NCBI RefSeq assembly: GCF_004762095.1
Contig: NZ_SIJH01000010.1
Coordinates: 62,001-126,000, forward strand
Source: Tabrizicola caldifontis
Lineage (GTDB): Bacteria > Pseudomonadota > Alphaproteobacteria > Rhodobacterales > Rhodobacteraceae
DNA: 64,000 nucleotides
Reading direction: 5' to 3'
Part shown: piece by piece, positions 43,908 to 53,410 of the stretch
Position numbering within the stretch: position 1 is the stretch's first letter
Layout of the letters: each line of letters opens with the position of its first letter
Notes under the pieces: model-generated
The model's input: only the letters and a program-made list of their open reading frames with translations
Told to the model about the DNA's origin: nothing
Database searches by the model: none
Made by a program: the position numbers and the translations under genes

Positions 43908-44792
43908 TCATGCTGCCTTCTCCGCCAGCCGGGCGCGCAGCCAGTCCAGCCAGTCCTGCATCCCTTCGCCGCTTCGGGTGGACAGGCGCAGGACGTGAAT
44001 GGCGGGGTTCACGCGGCGCAAGTTCGCCTCGTAGGCGGCAAGATCTGCGTCGCAGTGTGGCGCGAGGTCGAGCTTGGTCAGGATCGCCAGCTGTGCCGCA
44101 GTGAACATGTCGGGGTATTTCAGGGGCTTGTCCTCGCCTTCGGTGACCGACAGGATCGCCACCTTGGCGTCCTCGCCCAGGTCGAAGGCAGCAGGGCAGA
44201 CAAGGTTGCCCACGTTCTCGATGAAAAGATAGCTGTTCGGGCGGGGGCGCAGGTCGTCGATCGCGTGTCCCACCATCTGCGCGTCCAGGTGGCAGCCCTT
44301 GCCGGTATTGATCTGGATCGCCCGGGCGCCGGTCGCGCGGATCCGGTCGGCGTCTGCACTGGTCTGCTGGTCGCCCTCGATCACCGCAAGGGGGACATCC
44401 CCCAGTTCCTCGATGGTCCTGCACAGCAGCGTCGTCTTCCCCGAGCCGGGGCTGGAGACAAGGTTCAGCGCCAGGACGCCAAGCGCTTTCAGCACGCGGC
44501 GGTTGGCGGCAGCAATGGCATCGTTCTTGGCCAGGATCGACGTTTCAACCTCGATCAGCCGGGCCTGGGACATGCCGGGAACCGAGACACCGGCCGGCCC
44601 GGTGCCGTAGTGGTGACGGTTGCCGTGGTGCGGGGCGGCGGTTGCCTGCACATGCGGGAACGGCAGAGACACTGCCTCGGACGGGAAGGCGCGGGCATGG
44701 GAATGGGCAAGGCCCAGCCGGTGCGCTTCGTCGTGTGTCATCACCTTGCCGTCTGCCGTCACCAGGTCGGAACATCCGCAGACCGTACACAT
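43908..44792 (-). CDS. hypB: Hydrogenase nickel GTPase HypB
   Basis: HypB uses GTP to insert nickel into the large subunit with HypA. The 294-residue protein has the N-terminal metal motif MCTVCGC, a moderately His-rich stretch (residues ~26-62, HHGNRHHYG) shorter than in many relatives, and a GTPase domain with [11 protein letters not shown] and [10 protein letters not shown]. The start overlaps the hypA stop (TGATG). Confidence 0.95.
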   Translation of the reverse strand: MCTVCGCSDLVTADGKVMTHDEAHRLGLAHSHARAFPSEAVSLPFPHVQATAAPHHGNRHHYGTGPAGVSVPGMSQARLIEVETSILAKNDAIAAANRRVLKALGVLALNLVSSPGSGKTTLLCRTIEELGDVPLAVIEGDQQTSADADRIRATGARAIQINTGKGCHLDAQMVGHAIDDLRPRPNSYLFIENVGNLVCPAAFDLGEDAKVAILSVTEGEDKPLKYPDMFTAAQLAILTKLDLAPHCDADLAAYEANLRRVNPAIHVLRLSTRSGEGMQDWLDWLRARLAEKAA

Positions 44793-45133
44793 CACGCCAC
44801 CTCCATGTCCTTGATCCGCATCTCGTCGCCACCTGCGGGAAGAAGCCGGCCGCTTCCGCACAGCGGGCATGGGTCGAAGCGGTCGGCGATCTCGACGGTC
44901 ATGCGGCAGTCGTAGCACAGTGCCCGGCCAGGCAGGTCAATCATCTCCAACCGGGCGCCCTCGGCGGGGCTGCCCCGCATCACGACGTCGAAGGCGAATT
45001 CCAGCGCGGGCTTTTCGACCCCGGCGAAGCGACCGATCTCGAGCCTGAGGACGGTGACGCGAGCAAAGCCGTGCAGGCGGGACTGGTCCCAGACGATGTC
45101 GCGGATGCCTTCGGCGAGGCTCATCTCATGCAT
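44792..45133 (-). CDS. hypA: Hydrogenase nickel chaperone HypA
   Basis: The 113-residue protein has the nickel-binding N-terminus MHEMSLAEG (His2) and a zinc site made by CYDC and CPLC near residues 75-95. It delivers nickel with HypB. Its start lies within the last codons of hupK. Confidence 0.95.
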   Translation of the reverse strand: MHEMSLAEGIRDIVWDQSRLHGFARVTVLRLEIGRFAGVEKPALEFAFDVVMRGSPAEGARLEMIDLPGRALCYDCRMTVEIADRFDPCPLCGSGRLLPAGGDEMRIKDMEVA

Positions 45134-46013
45134 GTTCTGCCTCCCGGACGGTGACGGGGATGCAGGGATCGTGAAGCGCAATCACTTTTGGCGCAAGCGC
45201 GCGATGGGTCGCAGGAAGGTTGGCCAGAGATTGCAGAAGCGCCCCGCCCGGGGCCAGCTGGTGGTCGGTCGGCGTGCGGCGGCAAAGTCCGGTAACGACG
45301 CCATCGCGCTGCGTCACCCGCAGGGCATAGATGCCGCGCGCGGCCGGGACCGTGGCGGTGCCATCGGCGGAAAGGGCCGGGGCGGGCAGACGGTTGTGGC
45401 TGACAGCCTCGAGGTCGGCCATCAGACCGGCCAGACGCCAGAGCGGCCCGCGGCCATGGGTCTGTTCGATGCGGCGCAGTAGCGGATGGTGCGACTGTCG
45501 CCCGGCGGGCGAATTCTCGAAGGCGCCGTCCGCCAGCGGGGCAGACGGCAATGGCAGCGCTGCGCAGGTCGCCATGCCGGGAGGGAAGGTGGCGGCGACC
45601 CGGTGGAAAAGGGGGGCAAGCGGGCCTGCAAGGCGCGATGGCATGTCGGGCAGCCCCTCGGGGCCCAGAAGGGCGGCGGCGTCCATCGCCCCGGGCAAGG
45701 CCAACGGCTGGTGGGGCCGCGTCGGTTCTGGCAGCGGGATCGGGTCCAGGCCGAAGGCGCGGGGAAGCATGACGCAGAGTTTCAGCCGGTGGTCGCGCAG
45801 TATCTCGGCGCGCGGATCATCGGTTGCCGGCAAACCCAGCGACAGCCGTGCCGCCATCGCCTGCGCCCCGCGGCACAGGTTGAAAAGCCGCGGCAGAAGG
45901 TCGGCCGCCATGGCGACGGGCTTTCCGATCACCAGCGCCTCGACCGGCAGGGCTGGGCCCGCACTGATGCCGGGTACGGGGCCGAGGGTGACACTGGCGG
46001 CCGAGAGGGTCAT
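45126..46013 (-). CDS. hupK: Hydrogenase maturation protein HupK
   Basis: The 295-residue protein resembles a shrunken hydrogenase large subunit. It keeps NLCRGAQ near residue 45 and ends with [10 protein letters not shown], but lacks the full set of Ni-binding cysteines. HupK is thought to act as scaffold or chaperone for the HupL cofactor, especially under oxygen. It overlaps hypA by eight bases and starts 130 bp after hupJ. Confidence 0.9.
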   Translation of the reverse strand: MTLSAASVTLGPVPGISAGPALPVEALVIGKPVAMAADLLPRLFNLCRGAQAMAARLSLGLPATDDPRAEILRDHRLKLCVMLPRAFGLDPIPLPEPTRPHQPLALPGAMDAAALLGPEGLPDMPSRLAGPLAPLFHRVAATFPPGMATCAALPLPSAPLADGAFENSPAGRQSHHPLLRRIEQTHGRGPLWRLAGLMADLEAVSHNRLPAPALSADGTATVPAARGIYALRVTQRDGVVTGLCRRTPTDHQLAPGGALLQSLANLPATHRALAPKVIALHDPCIPVTVREAEHA

Positions 46014-46067
46014 GGGCCGGCCTCGCCTGTCGGGCGGAAGGGCCGCAGGCCGGGAATGCCCGCCTTT

Positions 46068-46095
46068 CCCCTTTCTCCCAAAGGCGGGGAGAGGC
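46068..46095. repeat. Palindromic GC-rich element between hupJ and hupK
   Basis: CCTTTCTCCC-AAAGGC-GGGGAGAGG forms a hairpin resembling, but less C-rich than, the palindromic elements of the phosphonate region. It sits in the only sizeable gap of hupGHJK-hypA. Confidence 0.4.
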
Positions 46096-46143
46096 GGATG
46101 CCCGGCGGAGTGGGCGTGGCGAAGGTGCGAGCATGGCGCCGGA

Positions 46144-46911
46144 TCATTGCCCGAGGCCCCCGGTGATGAGCCTTCGACGGGAGGGGGCGGCGTCGGGTGC
46201 GTTATCCGGCGCGGGGGCGAGGGCGGCCTCGCGTGCAGCGCGGATTTCGGCGGCGCGGTCGGTTTCAGCGCGGTTCTCGGGCTTGAATAGTTCAGCCATC
46301 ACCGCCCGGGCGACCTCGACAGCCTGTAACTGGCTGATGAACTCTGCCATGGGCGAGAACAGCGAGCAGGCAAGGTAGGGGCCGGTCAACTCGCGTGCAT
46401 TGTGAAGGAATTCGTAGTCCCCCGAGGGGAAGGCGATGACCTCCCTTTGCGTCGGGGCCATTGCAGGGCGGTCGGCGGGCGGAAGGAAGACGAGGTTCAT
46501 GAACCAGGGCGCGACAAGGACGCCAAGGAAGCCGCCTTCCCAGGGGCGGAAGTCCACCGCCTGCACATGGAGCGCGCGGTTGACCATCGGCAGGTCGCGC
46601 ATCCTGCCGTTCAGGATCTCGGTGAAGTCGGCAACCAGCGCGCGTGTGCGGCGGTCAATCTCGGCAAAGATCGGGGCTGTCGCCGCGCCAGGGTCGTCGC
46701 GGACCAGGAACTGCGCCTTCGGGGCAGAGCAGCCGGGGCAGGTCCAGTCCCCGGGCAGGTCGAGGAACGGGGTTCCGGGGTCGATCTGGCGCGTCTCGTC
46801 GCCCTGTGCCGGGTCATAGGGCGTCCAGCAGATCTTGCATTCCATCACCGCAAGCGGGCTGATCTTGTCGGCCGCGCCGAGGAAGCTGCCTTCGAAGCCG
46901 GGCGCGATCAT
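46144..46911 (-). CDS. hupJ: Hydrogenase maturation protein HupJ (rubredoxin + HybE fusion)
   Basis: The 255-residue protein fuses an N-terminal rubredoxin (CKICW and CPGC, residues ~25-68) with a HybE-type domain (GFLGVLVAPWFMNLVFLPP). In rhizobia these are separate genes hupI and hupJ; the fusion is the Rhodobacter arrangement. The rubredoxin part is linked to protecting or assembling the small-subunit clusters in oxygen. The C-terminus ends in SRRRLITGGLGQ. The start overlaps hupH by ATGA. Confidence 0.92.
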   Translation of the reverse strand: MIAPGFEGSFLGAADKISPLAVMECKICWTPYDPAQGDETRQIDPGTPFLDLPGDWTCPGCSAPKAQFLVRDDPGAATAPIFAEIDRRTRALVADFTEILNGRMRDLPMVNRALHVQAVDFRPWEGGFLGVLVAPWFMNLVFLPPADRPAMAPTQREVIAFPSGDYEFLHNARELTGPYLACSLFSPMAEFISQLQAVEVARAVMAELFKPENRAETDRAAEIRAAREAALAPAPDNAPDAAPSRRRLITGGLGQ

Positions 46912-47741
46912 CGGATCGCCTCGATCACGGCGCGCAGGCGCTGCGCGCTGTCCGCGAGGTCCACATCCGCGGCAAGGGCGACCTCGGGCAGGGCGGTGAC
47001 CTCGTAGGTGTCGAGGATCAACGTGTCCATCGAGTTGAAGAACTGCACCTTCCAGACGCGCGGCAGGGCGGTCGCGGTGATCCGGCAATTGCCATAACCG
47101 CGCGACAGGATGCTGACCGCGCCTTCACCCAGCGCGGTGTCAAGCCAGGCGAGGTCTTCAGGCGTATGCGGCAGCAGGGAAAGGTTGATGACATGCGGTG
47201 GACCGCCCGCCGGGTGGGTGGCGGATCTGTCGGTCAGTTCGGCCAGCAGGGCGGGCGCATTCGCAAGGCCGGGCACTCGCGCCGTGCGCGGGCCCAGGGC
47301 GGGGCGGTGCGGCACATGGGCGCGAGAGAGCGCAAGCGCGGGGGCAGGCGCGATCTCTACCCGGTCGATCGCTGCGCCGGCTAGCAACCAGACGCCGGCA
47401 AAGACGCTTTCCTGTACCAATATCGCCGGCTTTCCGCGCAGCTTCATGCTGACCTCCCCTTGGCCCAGTGCATCGGCAACCACGATGCGGGCCTCGGGTG
47501 AAAGGGGGGCAAGGTCGAATTCCTCTGCCGCCGCGCCGGTAGCCACGCGGTCTGCTGCCGCGGCGAGGGCAGCAAGGAAGGCCAACGCCTCGGCCAGTGC
47601 GGCGGGGTCTTCGGCCCTGGGGAGGTGGGGTTCGTAGGTGCGCATGCCCGAAGGCAGGGCGATATACTGCAACCTATCGTCGGGCAGCGGCTGCGATCCG
47701 GGGCCGAAGCCCATGGGCGGAAGGGTGAATGGGCTGACCAT
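46908..47741 (-). CDS. hupH: Hydrogenase maturation protein HupH (HyaF family)
   Basis: The 277-residue protein matches HupH/HyaF. Segments GEVSMKLRGKPAILVQESVFAG and RGYGNCRITATALPRVWKVQFFN are the conserved parts (each read in pieces here). The family supports hydrogenase maturation, probably small-subunit assembly, by an unclear mechanism. It starts eight bases after hupG. Confidence 0.92.
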   Translation of the reverse strand: MVSPFTLPPMGFGPGSQPLPDDRLQYIALPSGMRTYEPHLPRAEDPAALAEALAFLAALAAAADRVATGAAAEEFDLAPLSPEARIVVADALGQGEVSMKLRGKPAILVQESVFAGVWLLAGAAIDRVEIAPAPALALSRAHVPHRPALGPRTARVPGLANAPALLAELTDRSATHPAGGPPHVINLSLLPHTPEDLAWLDTALGEGAVSILSRGYGNCRITATALPRVWKVQFFNSMDTLILDTYEVTALPEVALAADVDLADSAQRLRAVIEAIR

Positions 47742-47749
47742 GCAGGGCC

Positions 47750-48166
47750 TCAGGCGGTTTCGTGCGACAGGATGTGGGTGATGCGGGCGAGGTAGTCGGA
47801 CCAGTCGCGGACCTTTTCGATCGCGCCAAGGAAGCGGGGGCCGTGGAAAAAGAGAAGCCCAGGCGTCTTGAGTGCGCGATGCTGTTCACGCACGGCGGCC
47901 TCGATGGCGTCGTCGATCAGTGCGCAATCGAAGCGGTGCTGAAAGGTCTGCGCCAATTCGGGCAGGATCACGGCGGCGTCGGCGGTTTCGAGGTTGCGGC
48001 GCGGGTCGCCGGGGATGAAGAGGCAGTGCAGACCGGGGCGGGCCAGATGGTCGGCCAGCGCCTGTGGTGTTGCCAGGCGGGGATAGCGGTGTTCGGTTTC
48101 CAGCCGTGCGATCAGGGGATGGATTGCAGGTGCCGGGGGCAGGATGGGCGGGGCGTGGTCGTGCAT
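47750..48166 (-). CDS. hupG: Hydrogenase maturation protein HupG (HyaE family)
   Basis: The 138-residue protein has a thioredoxin-like fold without the redox CxxC, as in HyaE/HupG. Recognisable segments are CLFIPGDPRRNLETADAAVI and LLFFHGPRFLGAIEKVRDW. It is proposed to chaperone the Tat-dependent small subunit. It lies six bases after hupF. Confidence 0.9.
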   Translation of the reverse strand: MHDHAPPILPPAPAIHPLIARLETEHRYPRLATPQALADHLARPGLHCLFIPGDPRRNLETADAAVILPELAQTFQHRFDCALIDDAIEAAVREQHRALKTPGLLFFHGPRFLGAIEKVRDWSDYLARITHILSHETA

Positions 48167-48172
48167 GGGGTA

Positions 48173-48493
48173 TCAGCCTTTCGTCTGGCCTGCGGAGTGC
48201 GCGGCCTGGAGATGCGGGGGAAGCTGGGGCGGTCGTGCCTCGAGGTCGGCGAAGGCGTCGCCGAGCGTGCCCCCCTGCATCAGCGAAGCCACGCCCTGAA
48301 GGGCGGCACGGATCTTCAGCGCCTCGTACTCGGGCAGGATGGCGCGGGCGGTGCCAAGGAAGGTGAGAAGCCAGTCCCCCGGCTGCGCCTCGGGGATGAG
48401 GGAGAGATCGACGGTTTCCACCCTTTCGCCGTCCAGGGTGGTGCCGACGATGCCGTCGCGCGCGGCGAGGCGCAGGGGAAGGCCGACACACAT
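48173..48493 (-). CDS. hupF: Hydrogenase assembly chaperone HupF (HypC paralogue)
   Basis: The 106-residue protein begins MCVGLPLRL, the HypC/HupF hallmark with Cys2, and has a longer C-terminal tail than HypC. HupF protects the HupL precursor, notably in oxygen. The ATG was fixed by this N-terminus, since upstream in-frame sequence is not family-like. It is 235 bp from hupD, an unusually wide gap for this operon. Confidence 0.93.
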   Translation of the reverse strand: MCVGLPLRLAARDGIVGTTLDGERVETVDLSLIPEAQPGDWLLTFLGTARAILPEYEALKIRAALQGVASLMQGGTLGDAFADLEARPPQLPPHLQAAHSAGQTKG

Positions 48494-48728
48494 CAGCCGG
48501 TTTCCCTGTGGCAGCCATGCGGAGCCTCGCCGGGAATGCTTTCTTCGCATCCCTTCCGCACGCGGGTGAAAGGCGCAGCCACGCGCCGGTAGGTGCGCGC
48601 ATCGGGCGGTATCTCGGATAGTGCGCCTTGCGGTGCGAGCCGGTGTCTCGCCTCTGCGCCCGCGGCGCAACCGGCTCGGTCCTGCCTCCGGTGGGGATAC
48701 TTGGGCAGAGAGAAAGCGGCGCGGCGCG
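48494..48728. other. 235-bp gap between hupD and hupF with a GGGGATACTTGGG motif
   Basis: No gene is supported. At 48693-48716 the stretch carries GGGGATACTTGGGCAGAG, a relative of the motif before soxD. The rest is GC-rich sequence without recognisable coding signal. Confidence 0.5.
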
Positions 48729-49340
48729 TCACGGCCGCTGCCCCGGAAAGAAGCGGGCGTCGCCGGTTCGGCAGGCTTCGGCCGCCGAGGGGCGACCCTG
48801 TTCGTAAGCGGCCTGGCGGATCGCGGGGTTGGCCAGAAGGTCGCTGGTGGTGCGACCGTCCGAAACCGTCACGCCCCAGCGGGCAAGCGTTTCGCGGGCG
48901 AGGCACAGGGCCTCGGGGATCCGTGCGGCGATTTCCGGGCGCAGGCCGCCGCCGTAATCGTCCAGCTCCGCCGGCTGGCAGCCGATCAGCACCATGTCGC
49001 GCGGGCGGTAGCCCATCAGCGTGGCTGTGGCGATCACGTCCTGAAAGCCGGTCTGATGCAGGCTCATCTTCTTGGCGCCCATGAAGGCGGGAACCTCGTC
49101 GTTCGTGACCACCTTCAGAGTGCCCGGGGGCAGGCCATAGTCGATGGCGTCGAAGACCAGAAGCGCGTCGGTGTCTTCCAGGAAGGGTAGGAGGTAGAGG
49201 CCCTGGGTGCCGCCGTCGAGAAGCCGCACGTTCGGGGGCAGTGCGTGGGTTTCGGCCATGGCCTCCACGCAGCGGACGCCGAAGCCCTCATCCGCCCACA
49301 GGACATTGCCGATACCGAGAATCAGGATGCGGATCGACAC
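48729..49340 (-). CDS. hupD: Hydrogenase maturation endopeptidase HupD
   Basis: HupD removes the C-terminal peptide of HupL once nickel is inserted. The 203-residue protein has the nickel-sensing Glu in [14 protein letters not shown] and the later metal-ligand region [11 protein letters not shown]. The start is GTG ([13 protein letters not shown]); the open frame continues upstream into sequence unlike the family. It heads the maturation block and diverges from hupT. Confidence 0.94.
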   Translation of the reverse strand: MSIRILILGIGNVLWADEGFGVRCVEAMAETHALPPNVRLLDGGTQGLYLLPFLEDTDALLVFDAIDYGLPPGTLKVVTNDEVPAFMGAKKMSLHQTGFQDVIATATLMGYRPRDMVLIGCQPAELDDYGGGLRPEIAARIPEALCLARETLARWGVTVSDGRTTSDLLANPAIRQAAYEQGRPSAAEACRTGDARFFPGQRP

Positions 49341-49626
49341 TGGCTTCCCCCCTCTTGGCTGGTCGAATGGCTTGCAGTTGTCTTTCCAAGTGAAAGCAGG
49401 GTTTGCAGGGCTTGACGCGGGGAAAGCCAGATCTGGGCAAAATTGGCGGTAAACGGTTGGAATTGCAGGCGAAAGCAGGGGTATGGCTTGCCTGGGTCCG
49501 GAAAAAATTGGAAAGAAGATGTCCATTCTGGCTGGAAGTCGGAAGGCTTGCTTCCGTTCGGCCCTGTGGGCCTGGACTGTGCCATTCCTGCTTCTCAGGA
49601 TGCGGCAGCAAGACTAGATTCGTTTC
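49341..49626. promoter_or_regulatory. Divergent control region between hupD and hupT
   Basis: This 286-bp region must hold promoters for the two divergent blocks. Direct repeats are visible: GAAAGCAGGG at 49392 and 49471, and ATGGCTTGC at 49368 and 49483. No TTG-N5-CAA HupR-type site and no sigma-54 promoter were recognised. hupT has no obvious ribosome-binding site. Confidence 0.45.
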
Positions 49627-50955
49627 ATGGCCACTCATCCGCACCCCCCGGGTTCCGACAGCCCCGCGAAATTCTCGGACGACGCCTGGGTCGAGGTGTT
49701 GTCCGCGATGGACCGGACCTATGCCGATCTGGTCAGCTATCAGGAGCAACTGGAACGCCAGAATGCCGAGTTGCAGGAGATGCGGACCTTCCTCACGGCG
49801 ATCCTATCCTCGGTGTCCGATGTGCTGATCGTGGCAGACCGCGGGGCGCGGGTCGCGCGGGTCAGCCGGTCGGTCGAGGCGCTGACCGGGGCGGGCGAGG
49901 CGGCGCTGGGCGGGCGGCCGCTGGTGGGGCTGTTCGCCGAAGCGGCCCGCGAGGCGGTGGAGGCGACGCTGGCGCGCGTGCGCGACAGCCGCAAGAGGGC
50001 GCAGGTCGAGGCCGAGCTGCTTACTGCGGGCGGAGTGGAGCCGCTGGACCTTTGGGTCGCGCCCAGGCTGGACGACCGTGGCCGGGTGGATGGGTTCGTG
50101 CTGTCCGGCCGACTCTTGGGCGCCTTGCGCAAGGCCTATGCCGAACTGTCAGAAAGCCATGACGCGCTGAAGACGGCGCAGGCCCAACTGGTGCGCAACG
50201 AGAAGCTGGCCAGCCTCGGGCGGCTTCTGGCCGGAGTGGCGCATGAACTGAACAACCCGATCAGCTTTGTCTATGCCAATGCGCATGCGCTGGAGCGCTA
50301 TGCAGGCAAGTTCGAGACCTACTTCGCGCGTGTGCAGGAGGGGGCGAGCCGCGAGGAACTGATCGCGCTACGGCAGGAGTTGCGCCTTGACCGCGAGGTG
50401 GCGAACCTGCGCACGGCCATCGAAGGCGCAAGGGAAGGCGCCGAGCGGGTGCGCGATATCGTGGAGGATCTGCGGCGGCTCTCTTCGGACGGGTCGGGGG
50501 TGGCGGTGGTCTTTGACCTCGCGCAGACCGCGCGCACGGCGGCGGAATGGGTGATGCGGGGGATGAAACAGCCTGTGGTGCTGACGATCGAGACCGAGCC
50601 GGTGCAGGTGCTGGGCCGGCCCGGGCATGTGCAGCAGGTGGTGATGAACCTGGTTCAGAACGCGGTCGATGCGCTGGAAGGTCAGGCGGGCGCAGCGATC
50701 CGCCTGACCGTGCGTCCCGACGGCGACCGCGCGGTTCTGACCGTTTCCGACAACGGACCCGGTGTGCCAGAGGCGCTGCGGCCGGCGATCTTTGACCCCT
50801 TCTTCACCACCAAGCCGGTCGGGCGTGGCACCGGACTGGGCCTGTCGATCAGCCACAAGATCTCCGAGGAACATGGCGGCACGCTGACCCTGTGCGATGC
50901 GGGTCCTGGCGCTTGTTTCCGTCTGTACCTGCCGCGGGCCGAGGGGGGCGCATGA
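49627..50955 (+). CDS. hupT: H2-responsive sensor histidine kinase HupT
   Basis: HupT is the soluble kinase that receives the H2 signal from HupUV and phosphorylates HupR. The 442-residue protein has an N-terminal coiled stretch and PAS domain (residues ~50-170). The phosphoacceptor is His206 (AGVAHELNNPISF), and ATP-binding motifs include VVMNLVQNAVDAL and RGTGLGLSIS. There are no membrane segments. It overlaps hupU by ATGA. Confidence 0.95.
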   Translation: MATHPHPPGSDSPAKFSDDAWVEVLSAMDRTYADLVSYQEQLERQNAELQEMRTFLTAILSSVSDVLIVADRGARVARVSRSVEALTGAGEAALGGRPLVGLFAEAAREAVEATLARVRDSRKRAQVEAELLTAGGVEPLDLWVAPRLDDRGRVDGFVLSGRLLGALRKAYAELSESHDALKTAQAQLVRNEKLASLGRLLAGVAHELNNPISFVYANAHALERYAGKFETYFARVQEGASREELIALRQELRLDREVANLRTAIEGAREGAERVRDIVEDLRRLSSDGSGVAVVFDLAQTARTAAEWVMRGMKQPVVLTIETEPVQVLGRPGHVQQVVMNLVQNAVDALEGQAGAAIRLTVRPDGDRAVLTVSDNGPGVPEALRPAIFDPFFTTKPVGRGTGLGLSISHKISEEHGGTLTLCDAGPGACFRLYLPRAEGGA

Positions 50956-51938
50956 CCAACGTCCTTTGGCTTCAGGCCTCGGGCTGCGGCGGCTGCACAA
51001 TGTCGCTGCTGTGCGCCGAAAGCCCCGACCTGATCGAAACGCTGGAGGATGCCGGGATCCGGCTGTTGTGGCACCCGGCGCTGTCGGTGGAGACGGGGGC
51101 CGAGGCGCGGGCGCTGCTGGAGGATGTGGCGGCAGGAAGGGTTCTCCTGGACATCCTGTGTGTCGAGGGCGCGATTGCCCGAGGCCCGGCAGGAACCGGG
51201 CGGTTCCAGATGCTTTCGGTGACGGGCGAAAGCGTCATGGCCTGGGTCGCCCGACTGGCGCCGGTCGCGGGCCATGTGGTGGCTGTGGGATCATGCGCGG
51301 CCTATGGCGGGGTGACTGCGGCGGGGGGCAATCCGACCGATGCGGTGGGGCTGCAATATGATGGTGCCCATCCCGGGGGGCTGTTGGCCGAGGGCTGGCG
51401 GTCGCGCGCGGGTAGGCCGGTCATCAATGTCGCGGGCTGCCCCACGCATCCGGGCTGGGTGCTGGAGACGCTGATGCTGCTTGCTTCGGGTGAGGCGGTG
51501 GCGCTGGACGGGATGGGGCGGCCCCGGTTCTTTGCCGACCATCTGGTACATCACGGCTGCCCGAAGAACGAGTTCTACGAATACAAGGCCAGCGCGCGCG
51601 AACTGTCGGAAATCGGCTGCATGATGGAGAACCTGGGCTGCATCGGCACGCAGGCCGTGGGCGACTGCAACATCCGGCCGTGGAACGGGGAAGGATCCTG
51701 CACCCGGGGCGGATACCCGTGCATCAACTGCACCGCGCCGCGCTTCGAGGATCCGGCGCATGCCTTCGTGGAAACCCCGAAGATCGCAGGCATCCCGGTT
51801 GGCCTGCCAACCGACATGCCCAAGGCCTGGTTCATGGCGCTGGCCTCGCTGTCGAAGGCTGCCACGCCCGAGCGGATCGGGCGGAACGCGCGGGCCGACC
51901 GGGTGGTGGTGCCGCCCACCTTGCGCAGGCCGAAATGA
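50952..51938 (+). CDS. hupU: Regulatory hydrogenase small subunit HupU
   Basis: The 328-residue protein is a NiFe-hydrogenase small subunit without Tat leader, starting MTNVLWLQASGCGGCTMSLL; it is therefore cytoplasmic, as expected for the H2 sensor HupUV. The proximal-cluster region shows only the standard cysteines (CGGC and SCAAYGG), unlike HupS. Further cluster ligands occur in VHHGCPKNEFYEYKAS and GYPCINC. It overlaps hupT and hupV by ATGA. Confidence 0.95.
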   Translation: MTNVLWLQASGCGGCTMSLLCAESPDLIETLEDAGIRLLWHPALSVETGAEARALLEDVAAGRVLLDILCVEGAIARGPAGTGRFQMLSVTGESVMAWVARLAPVAGHVVAVGSCAAYGGVTAAGGNPTDAVGLQYDGAHPGGLLAEGWRSRAGRPVINVAGCPTHPGWVLETLMLLASGEAVALDGMGRPRFFADHLVHHGCPKNEFYEYKASARELSEIGCMMENLGCIGTQAVGDCNIRPWNGEGSCTRGGYPCINCTAPRFEDPAHAFVETPKIAGIPVGLPTDMPKAWFMALASLSKAATPERIGRNARADRVVVPPTLRRPK

Positions 51939-53347
51939 CGCGGCTGGTGATGGGCCCGTTCAACCGGGTCGAGGGCGATCTGGAAGTGACGCTGGACGTG
52001 GTAGATGGCCGGGTGGCCGAGGCGCGGGTCAATGCGCCGCTCTTTCGCGGGTTCGAGCGGATGCTGGAGGGGCGCGATCCGCGCGATGCGCTGGTGATAA
52101 CGCCGCGCATCTGCGGCATCTGTTCAGTCAGCCAGTCGGCGGCGGCGGCGCAGGCACTGGCCGCGGCGATGGGGCTGGTGCCCGCGCCCGCCGGTGCGGC
52201 GATGGCAGCCTTGATCCATGCGGCCGAGAACGTGGCGGATCACCTGACGCATTTCCACCTGTTCTTCATGCCGGATTTCGCCCGCCCCGAATATGCCGGA
52301 CGCCCATGGCACGAGCGGGCGGTCGAGCGGTTCACGGCAATGGAGGGTAGTGCACAGCGCCGTGCGGTGCAGGCGCGTGCCGAGCTGCTGCACGTCATGG
52401 GGCTTCTGGCCGGGAAATGGCCGCATACGCTGGCGATCCAGCCCGGGGGGGTGACGCGCGCGCCGGGGGTGCGGGAAAAGGCACGGCTGGCGGCAACCTT
52501 GCGCGCCTTCCGCCGCTATCTTGAGGAGGTGCTGTTCGGTGGCTCGCTGGGCGCTTTCGCGGCGCTGGCGACTGTTGATGACCTGCTGGCCTGGGGGCGG
52601 GGCGACGTGGGCCTTTTCCTGGAAATCGCCGCCGATCTGGGGCTGGAGCGGATGGGCGGCGGGTCGGGGCGCTACATGTCCTTCGGGGCCTATCCGCTGG
52701 CGACCGGGCCAGTCCTTGCGCGCGGCGTCTGGGACGGGAAGCTGCGCCCCCTGGACGAAGCCGCGATCGCCGAGGATCTGAGCCATGCCTGGATGAAGGG
52801 CGCCACGGCGCATCCGCGTGAAGGCCGGACCGAGCCGGACGAGTCGATGGCATCCCCGGCCTACAGCTGGTGCAAGGCGCCGCGACTGGCCGGCCAGACT
52901 GTCGAAGTCGGCGCACTTGCGCGGCAAGTGGTGGACGGACATCCCCTGGCGCGGGCTCTGTCCGGCGGCGGTGTGCTGGCGCGGGTGACGGGGCGGCTGC
53001 TGGAAATCGCACGGACACAGGAGGTGATGGAACGACTGATCGCCGGGATCGTGCCGGGGGCGGAATACATGGCGCGGGGCCACCTTCCCCGGCAGGGAGA
53101 GGGCGCGGGGCTGGTCGAGGCTGCGCGCGGGTCGCTGGGCCACTGGCTGCGGATCGAGGGGGGCCGCATCGCGGGCTATCAGATCATCGCACCAACGACA
53201 TGGAATTTTTCGCCGCGCGATGGCTCGGGCGTGCCCGGGCCGCTGGAGGCGGCGCTGGTGGGGCTGGAGGTGGCGGGCGATGTGCCGCTGTCGGTGCAGC
53301 ATGTGGTGCGCAGCTTCGATCCCTGCATGGTCTGCACGGTGCATTGA
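51935..53347 (+). CDS. hupV: Regulatory hydrogenase large subunit HupV
   Basis: The 470-residue large subunit of the H2 sensor binds the NiFe site through RICGIC near residue 60 and DPCMVC near the C-terminus. It ends directly at the His after that motif (DPCMVCTVH, stop), so no peptide needs to be cleaved. Ile62 and Phe110 take the positions of the Val/Leu gas-channel pair seen in HupL; this pair narrows the channel in sensor hydrogenases and makes them O2-insensitive. Confidence 0.95.
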   Translation: MTRLVMGPFNRVEGDLEVTLDVVDGRVAEARVNAPLFRGFERMLEGRDPRDALVITPRICGICSVSQSAAAAQALAAAMGLVPAPAGAAMAALIHAAENVADHLTHFHLFFMPDFARPEYAGRPWHERAVERFTAMEGSAQRRAVQARAELLHVMGLLAGKWPHTLAIQPGGVTRAPGVREKARLAATLRAFRRYLEEVLFGGSLGAFAALATVDDLLAWGRGDVGLFLEIAADLGLERMGGGSGRYMSFGAYPLATGPVLARGVWDGKLRPLDEAAIAEDLSHAWMKGATAHPREGRTEPDESMASPAYSWCKAPRLAGQTVEVGALARQVVDGHPLARALSGGGVLARVTGRLLEIARTQEVMERLIAGIVPGAEYMARGHLPRQGEGAGLVEAARGSLGHWLRIEGGRIAGYQIIAPTTWNFSPRDGSGVPGPLEAALVGLEVAGDVPLSVQHVVRSFDPCMVCTVH

Positions 53348-53370
53348 CAGGAAGCCACGGACCGGGGGGC

Positions 53371-53410
53371 ACACCCCCGGACCCCCGTGGAGTATTTGGG
53401 TAAGGAGCAA
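53371..53410 (+). repeat. C-rich tract plus GGAGTATTTGGG motif before hypF
   Basis: CACACCCCCGGACCCCC is followed by GGAGTATTTGGGTAAGGAGC, the same two-part arrangement as at 27534-27575. Its AAGGAG may double as the hypF ribosome-binding site. Confidence 0.5.
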
